A DNA stretch of 52,654 nucleotides from NCBI RefSeq assembly GCF_002632825.1, contig NZ_NJAJ01000024.1, positions 19,379-72,032 on the forward strand. Reading direction: 5' to 3'. Positions 48,483 to 52,654 of the stretch are shown here, piece by piece (positions within the stretch are counted from its first letter, which is position 1; the number at the start of each line of letters is the position of its first letter). The notes under the pieces were generated by a model, which searched no databases, was not told the origin of the DNA, and worked only from the letters and a program-made list of their open reading frames with translations. This DNA comes from Xenorhabdus stockiae. GTDB taxonomy: Bacteria > Pseudomonadota > Gammaproteobacteria > Enterobacterales > Enterobacteriaceae. The translations under genes were made by a program, and so were the position numbers.

Positions 48483-49181
48483 TTGCGAAAAAAGAAAAAA
48501 GAGGGGAAGTCAACGCCCCTTTTGTTGATGATACAGGGGCTGTTAGCATTGGGGTTAATCTCATTGCTCAGCGCCTGCTCAGTCAAGCCGAAAGAACCCA
48601 CTTTCGATGCCAGTGGCTTCATTACCGATGGCGGCGTTATCCGCTTATGGCGTCTGAATGATCAAAACAGTAAACCTCAGGTTATCATGAGCGTTTACAG
48701 CCCTTACCAACACAAAAACACCACTGTTACTTTCTACGAATACCGTCAGGGTCACTTATGGCAGATGCGCCGCAATGTATTTAATAATAACCCAACAGAA
48801 GAAATCCTGAGGTTAGATAAAAACGACAACGTTGTTTTTATGCAACGCGAGTTTGATGGGCATCGTGAGCAACTTTCCAACGATGACATCATCAGGTCAT
48901 TGTTTGATGCCAGCCGAATAAAAGAAACCAGCGATGTTCTCATTGCCGGGAAGGTAAAACTGATACAGGGGCACTGGCAGAACGGTGAAGTGACTACCTG
49001 TTCAGGCGAGAAAATATCTATTGAGTTTGACCCTCAGTCACAGGCATGGCTCGAAGAAAGAAGTAAAAACAGTTATGGCATACTCACCATTGCCTGGCTG
49101 GAAGCACCAGAAGGTAATCAGTTATTGTTAGTTGCCAATGATGATTTTTGTCTTTGGGAGCCGACGAAAGATAAGCTGTAA
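48483..49181 (+). CDS. yjaH: YjaH-like putative lipoprotein (DUF1481)
   Basis: The protein is a predicted lipoprotein of unknown function. From TTG 48483 it is 232 aa, with a basic N-region RKKKKEGK, a hydrophobic stretch and a lipobox LSAC ending at Cys32. From ATG 48528 it would be 217 aa and would lack the positive charges. Neither start has a good SD, and the hupA terminator lies between them. The body contains FITDGGVIRLWRLND and matches the gene downstream of hupA in E. coli in position. Confidence 0.75.
   Translation: MRKKKKEGKSTPLLLMIQGLLALGLISLLSACSVKPKEPTFDASGFITDGGVIRLWRLNDQNSKPQVIMSVYSPYQHKNTTVTFYEYRQGHLWQMRRNVFNNNPTEEILRLDKNDNVVFMQREFDGHREQLSNDDIIRSLFDASRIKETSDVLIAGKVKLIQGHWQNGEVTTCSGEKISIEFDPQSQAWLEERSKNSYGILTIAWLEAPEGNQLLLVANDDFCLWEPTKDKL
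48497..48524 (+). terminator. Rho-independent terminator of hupA, overlapping yjaH
   Basis: AGGGG (48502-48506) pairs with CCCCT (48516-48520), flanked by A and T runs, with TTTT following. It lies 20 bp after hupA, inside the open frame of yjaH, which questions the upstream yjaH start. Confidence 0.7.
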
Positions 49182-49231
49182 ACCTGTTACTTTCGCCGAC
49201 TTTTTATTTCTGGCTTTTTTTCTGAATATCG

Positions 49232-50530
49232 TTATTTCAGACGAGCAATAGCACGGTAGCCAATGTCTTTGCGATAAAAGCAGCCTTTCCAGTTAATCTT
49301 TTCTGCGCTCAGGTAGGCTTTTGTCTGAGCTTCCGCAATATTGTCTCCCAATGCTGTAACACACAAAACACGGCCACCGGCAGTGACCACGTCTTTATCT
49401 TTCAACGCTGTTCCGGCATGGAAAACTTTTTCATCCGCTTGTGGTTCATTGGATTGTGGTTCTTGATTCAGGCCACTAATGATATCGCCTTTAGAATAAT
49501 CAGCCGGATAACCGTTTGCAGCTAGCACGATACCTAGTGCAGAACGGCTATCCCACTCAGAGGTTTTACTGTCTAACTGGCCTTTTGCTCCGGCAAGACA
49601 CAGTTCCACTAAGTCGGAGCGCAGGCGCATCATAATAGGCTGTGTTTCAGGATCACCAAAGCGGCAGTTAAATTCGATGACTTTCGGTTCACCCTCTTTA
49701 TCAATCATCAAACCTGCATACAGAAAACCGACATAAGTATTTCCTTCAGCAGCCATGCCTTTAATGGTCGGATAAATGACTTTTTCCATGACCCGCTGGT
49801 GGACCTCATCCGTGACTACAGGAGCAGGGGAATACGCCCCCATTCCACCAGTATTTGGCCCGGTATCACCATCACCTACCCGCTTATGATCTTGACTGGT
49901 TGCCATAGGAACTACATTTTTACCATCCACCATGACAATAAAACTGGCTTCCTCTCCATCCAGAAACTCTTCAATAACAATCCGGTGACCGGCATCGCCA
50001 AACGCATTACCTGCCAGCATATCTTTAACTGCATTCTGTGCTTCTTCCATTGTCATGGCGACAATGACGCCTTTACCCGCCGCTAGCCCGTCGGCCTTAA
50101 TGACAACCGGAGCACCTGTTTTTTCCAGATAAGCGAGCGCGGGATTTATTTCGGTGAAATTCTGGTAAGCCGCAGTTGGAATATGATGGCGAGCAAGGAA
50201 ATCTTTAGTGAAGGCTTTAGACCCTTCCAATTGCGCGGCGGCTTTAGTCGGGCCAAAAATTGTCAGCCCAGCCTGCTGGAAAGCATCAACCACGCCAATC
50301 ACCAGCGGTGTTTCTGGCCCTACAATTGTGAGATCAATATGGTGGCTTTGAGCAAATGCCAGTAATCCCTCAATATCTGTTGCGGCAATATCCACATTTT
50401 TCAAATTAGGCTCCAGAGCCGTTCCTGCATTGCCCGGAGCAACGTAAACCAACTCTGCCAGCGGAGATTGTGCGGCTTTCCATGCAAGTGCGTGTTCCCG
50501 TCCACCACTACCGATGATTAGTATATTCAT
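49232..50530 (-). CDS. purD: Phosphoribosylamine-glycine ligase PurD
   Basis: PurD joins glycine to phosphoribosylamine using ATP, the second step of purine synthesis. The 432 aa belong to the ATP-grasp family. The N-terminus MNILIIGSGGREHALAWK, the ATP-binding PVVIKADGLAAGKGVIVA and RFGDPETQPIMMRL are clear. It follows purH on the minus strand, separated by a 152-bp gap that contains an ERIC element, unlike the short gap expected for purHD. Confidence 0.97.
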   Translation of the reverse strand: MNILIIGSGGREHALAWKAAQSPLAELVYVAPGNAGTALEPNLKNVDIAATDIEGLLAFAQSHHIDLTIVGPETPLVIGVVDAFQQAGLTIFGPTKAAAQLEGSKAFTKDFLARHHIPTAAYQNFTEINPALAYLEKTGAPVVIKADGLAAGKGVIVAMTMEEAQNAVKDMLAGNAFGDAGHRIVIEEFLDGEEASFIVMVDGKNVVPMATSQDHKRVGDGDTGPNTGGMGAYSPAPVVTDEVHQRVMEKVIYPTIKGMAAEGNTYVGFLYAGLMIDKEGEPKVIEFNCRFGDPETQPIMMRLRSDLVELCLAGAKGQLDSKTSEWDSRSALGIVLAANGYPADYSKGDIISGLNQEPQSNEPQADEKVFHAGTALKDKDVVTAGGRVLCVTALGDNIAEAQTKAYLSAEKINWKGCFYRKDIGYRAIARLK

Positions 50531-50545
50531 TATTATCTCTCATTA

Positions 50546-50668
50546 TATACCCTTCGTCTTTTAAGTTGCCTCTTTGTTGGCTGCACTCACCCCAGTCACA
50601 TAGTTATCTATGCTACCGGGGATTCATTTGCTTGCCGTCGCGATGCAACTTAAAATCCATTGGGTATA
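50546..50668. repeat. ERIC element (enterobacterial repetitive intergenic consensus)
   Basis: The 123-bp palindromic element is bounded by TATACCC (50546-50552) and GGGTATA (50662-50668). Its centre contains CCCCAGTCACATAG and CTACCGGGGATTC, and its inner arms TTAAGTTGC/GCAACTTAA. These agree with ERIC consensus parts as I remember them. It fills almost the whole purH-purD spacer and would be transcribed as a long hairpin. Confidence 0.88.
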
Positions 50669-50682
50669 AGTGTTAGGGCTGG

Positions 50683-52272
50683 TTAGTGGCGGAAATGACG
50701 CATTCCGGTGAAAATCATGGCAATACCATGCTCATCAGCAGCCGCAATGACCTCATCATCGCGAATAGAGCCACCCGGCTGAATCACGCAAGTCACGCCG
50801 ACAGAAGCCGCTGCATCAATACCATCGCGGAATGGGAAGAAAGCATCAGAAGCCATCGCACATCCCTGAACTTCCAGACCTTCATCACCGGCCTTAATTC
50901 CTGCAATTTTAGCGGAGTAAACCCGGCTCATCTGGCCTGCGCCAATGCCAATAGTCATATTATCTTTGGCATAAACGATAGCATTAGATTTAACGAATTT
51001 AGCCACTTTCCAGCAAAATAAGGCAGCCTGCATTTCCTGCTCTGTGGGCTGTCGTTTGGAAACCACCTGCAATTCTGCTTCTGTTACCATGCCTAAATCG
51101 CGATCCTGTACCAATAAACCACCATTAACGCGTTTGAAATCCAGACCGGCAACCGCTGAATTCCATTCACCACATGACAGAACGCGGACATTTTGCTTGG
51201 TTGCCAGAATAGGCAGTGCTTCTTTATTAATAGAAGGAGCAATAATAACTTCGACAAACTGGCGCTCAATAATGATTTTAGCCGTGTCAGCATCCAGCTC
51301 ACGGTTAAACGCGATAATCCCGCCAAACGCAGATGTTGGGTCGGTTTTGAATGCCCGCTCATAAGCAGTACGAATATCCGCTCCGATCGCCACTCCGCAA
51401 GGATTAGCATGTTTGACAATGACACAAGCTGGTTCGGCGAAAGTTTTTACACATTCCAGAGCGGCATCAGTGTCTGCGATATTATTATAGGAAAGTGCCT
51501 TGCCCTGCAATTGTGTTGCTGTAGCGACAGAGGCTTCTGTGATCTTCTCTTCTATATAGAAAGCAGCATCCTGATGGCTGTTTTCGCCGTAGCGCATATC
51601 CTGCTTCTTAATAAAGTTGAGATTTAATGTGCGTGGGAATTTTCCTGATGGTTGATCGTTATCGCTGTGATAAGCCGGAACCAGTTTGCCAAAATAGTTG
51701 GCAATCATACTGTCATAAGCAGCGGTATGCTCAAATGCTTTGATAGCTAAATCGAAACGGGTGGGTTGAGTGAGGGAATTCTGATAGTTGTCCATTTCCT
51801 CAATAATCTTGTTGTAATCCTGTGCGTTGACAACAATCGCAACATCTTTATGGTTTTTGGCCGCAGAGCGAACCATTGTCGGGCCACCAATATCAATATT
51901 CTCTACAGCATCTTCCAGAGAGCAATCCGGTTTTGCGACGGTTTGGGCAAAGGGATAAAGATTAACGACTACCATATCAATAGGTGCAATCTGATGTTGC
52001 TCCATTACTGCATCATCCTGTCCACGCCTGCCAAGAATGCCGCCATGTACTTTAGGATGAAGTGTTTTCACCCGGCCATCCATCATTTCAGGAAAACCAG
52101 TATGGTCGGAAACTTCAGTGACATTCAGGCCAGCCTCAGCCAACAAGCGGGCGGTTCCTCCCGTTGAAAGCAGTTCAACACCGCGATTAGATAAGGCCTT
52201 AGCAAATTCAACAATACCCGCTTTGTCAGAAACACTCAGCAGGGCACGACGGATTGGACGAAGCTGTTGCAT
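50683..52272 (-). CDS. purH: Bifunctional AICAR formyltransferase / IMP cyclohydrolase PurH
   Basis: PurH performs the last two steps to IMP. The ATG at 52272 follows AAGGGAT and gives 529 aa, the E. coli length, starting [19 protein letters not shown]; codons to 52332 are not used by the family. The N-terminal cyclohydrolase domain (about 1-200) has STGGTARLL and [11 protein letters not shown]. The transformylase domain has the [11 protein letters not shown] motif and MRYGENSHQ. It ends TGMRHFRH. It heads purHD and is divergent from the rRNA operon. Confidence 0.98.
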   Translation of the reverse strand: MQQLRPIRRALLSVSDKAGIVEFAKALSNRGVELLSTGGTARLLAEAGLNVTEVSDHTGFPEMMDGRVKTLHPKVHGGILGRRGQDDAVMEQHQIAPIDMVVVNLYPFAQTVAKPDCSLEDAVENIDIGGPTMVRSAAKNHKDVAIVVNAQDYNKIIEEMDNYQNSLTQPTRFDLAIKAFEHTAAYDSMIANYFGKLVPAYHSDNDQPSGKFPRTLNLNFIKKQDMRYGENSHQDAAFYIEEKITEASVATATQLQGKALSYNNIADTDAALECVKTFAEPACVIVKHANPCGVAIGADIRTAYERAFKTDPTSAFGGIIAFNRELDADTAKIIIERQFVEVIIAPSINKEALPILATKQNVRVLSCGEWNSAVAGLDFKRVNGGLLVQDRDLGMVTEAELQVVSKRQPTEQEMQAALFCWKVAKFVKSNAIVYAKDNMTIGIGAGQMSRVYSAKIAGIKAGDEGLEVQGCAMASDAFFPFRDGIDAAASVGVTCVIQPGGSIRDDEVIAAADEHGIAMIFTGMRHFRH

Positions 52273-52435
52273 TGGTGTGATCCCTTGGATTTCATCAAAC
52301 AAGAATGTGTTATTGGGAAAAACATCTGCCATTTAGGTCAGAAAATCGCCATTCCAAGAAAAAAATAGCTTTCCACAATAACATTTCAAAACAAGCAGAA
52401 AAAAGCACATGGCGATTTTTTCCGCTCAGATTGTA

Positions 52436-52451
52436 ACGCAAACGTTTGCGC
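52436..52451 (-). promoter_or_regulatory. PurR operator of purHD
   Basis: ACGCAAACGTTTGCGC is a near-perfect palindrome matching the PurR site ACGCAAACGTTTGCGT. A minus-strand -10-like TACAAT (52435-52430) abuts it. Purine excess should repress purHD here, as in E. coli. Confidence 0.9.
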
Positions 52452-52567
52452 GATGCTCGACAATTTTTACCAAAATATCGCTCTGTTGATAACATTGTGT
52501 GTAACTTGGTATAAAGCGGCCTTTTGCTGTGTAATGCAGCAAACGATAATTTTTTTCAAAAAAACTA

Positions 52568-52595
52568 TTGTCAGGGCCGAAAAACTCCCTATAAT
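52568..52595 (+). promoter_or_regulatory. rRNA operon P1 promoter with UP element
   Basis: TTGTCA (52568-52573) and TATAAT (52590-52595) are 16 bp apart and followed by GCGCCACCACTGA, the rrn P1 discriminator. An A/T-rich UP-like stretch lies at about 52540-52567. This fits the rrnE position next to purH in E. coli. Confidence 0.93.
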
Positions 52596-52601
52596 GCGCC
52601 A

Positions 52602-52654
52602 CCACTGACCGACGCTGAGCTGAACACGCCGCGAAGGACAGCGGAAGGAAAGCG
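52602..52654 (+). other. Start of rRNA operon leader (cut by window edge)
   Basis: The transcript should start near 52602. The visible 53 bases are leader only; no mature 16S sequence is in the window. Confidence 0.75.

Overview
The window is a chromosomal segment of an enterobacterium. The ribosomal and RNA polymerase proteins are close to the Escherichia coli proteins as I remember them: RpoB is 1342 aa and RpoC 1407 aa, the same lengths as in E. coli. Gene order at both ends follows the E. coli 90-min region: tuf-secE-nusG-rplKAJL-rpoBC on the left; thiamine genes, nudC, hemE-nfi, yjaG-hupA-yjaH, purDH and a divergent rRNA operon on the right. An ERIC element between purD and purH, AT-rich accessory DNA and the rearranged mal genes suggest Photorhabdus/Xenorhabdus (Morganellaceae). 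That genus-level call is inference, not proof.

Layout. (1) 1-13.1 kb, + strand: 3' end of tuf, secE-nusG, then the L11-L1, L10-L7/L12 and beta-beta' units. Their control elements are visible: promoters before rplK and rplJ, an L1-site candidate hairpin, a long L10 leader, an attenuator and an RNase III-like stem before rpoB, a structured rpoB-rpoC spacer and a strong terminator after rpoC. (2) 13.1-18.8 kb: an accessory, partly very AT-rich block holding an exported polysaccharide deacetylase and a tightly coupled trio, GT4-like glycosyltransferase / GT2 glycosyltransferase / HemN-like radical SAM protein. I cannot assign a pathway to the trio; it is the best candidate for an undescribed system here. 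(3) 18.8-34.1 kb: almost the whole maltose/maltodextrin regulon in one place (malM-lamB-malK facing malE-malF-malG, then malQ-malP facing malT). Both divergent regions carry MalT-box and CRP-site candidates. (4) 34.2-35.2 kb: a DUF1349-type protein and an unrecognised small membrane protein. (5) 35.2-41.9 kb, minus strand: thiCEFSGH behind a TPP riboswitch, with a HAD-family phosphatase upstream. (6) 42.1-52.6 kb: nudC, an exported M3 peptidase (Dcp type), hemE-nfi, yjaG, hupA, yjaH, purD-purH with an ERIC in the spacer and a PurR operator upstream, and a divergent rrn P1 promoter. The rRNA genes begin beyond the right edge.

How it works together: the left block makes core transcription and translation machinery under ribosomal-protein feedback. 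The mal block brings maltodextrins through LamB, MalE and MalFGK and breaks them down with MalQ and MalP under MalT. The thi block makes the thiazole and pyrimidine halves of thiamine under TPP feedback. Compared with E. coli, I see no rsd beside thiC, no htrC after rpoC and no zraPSR before purD. I found no tRNA, CRISPR array, insertion sequence or prophage gene.
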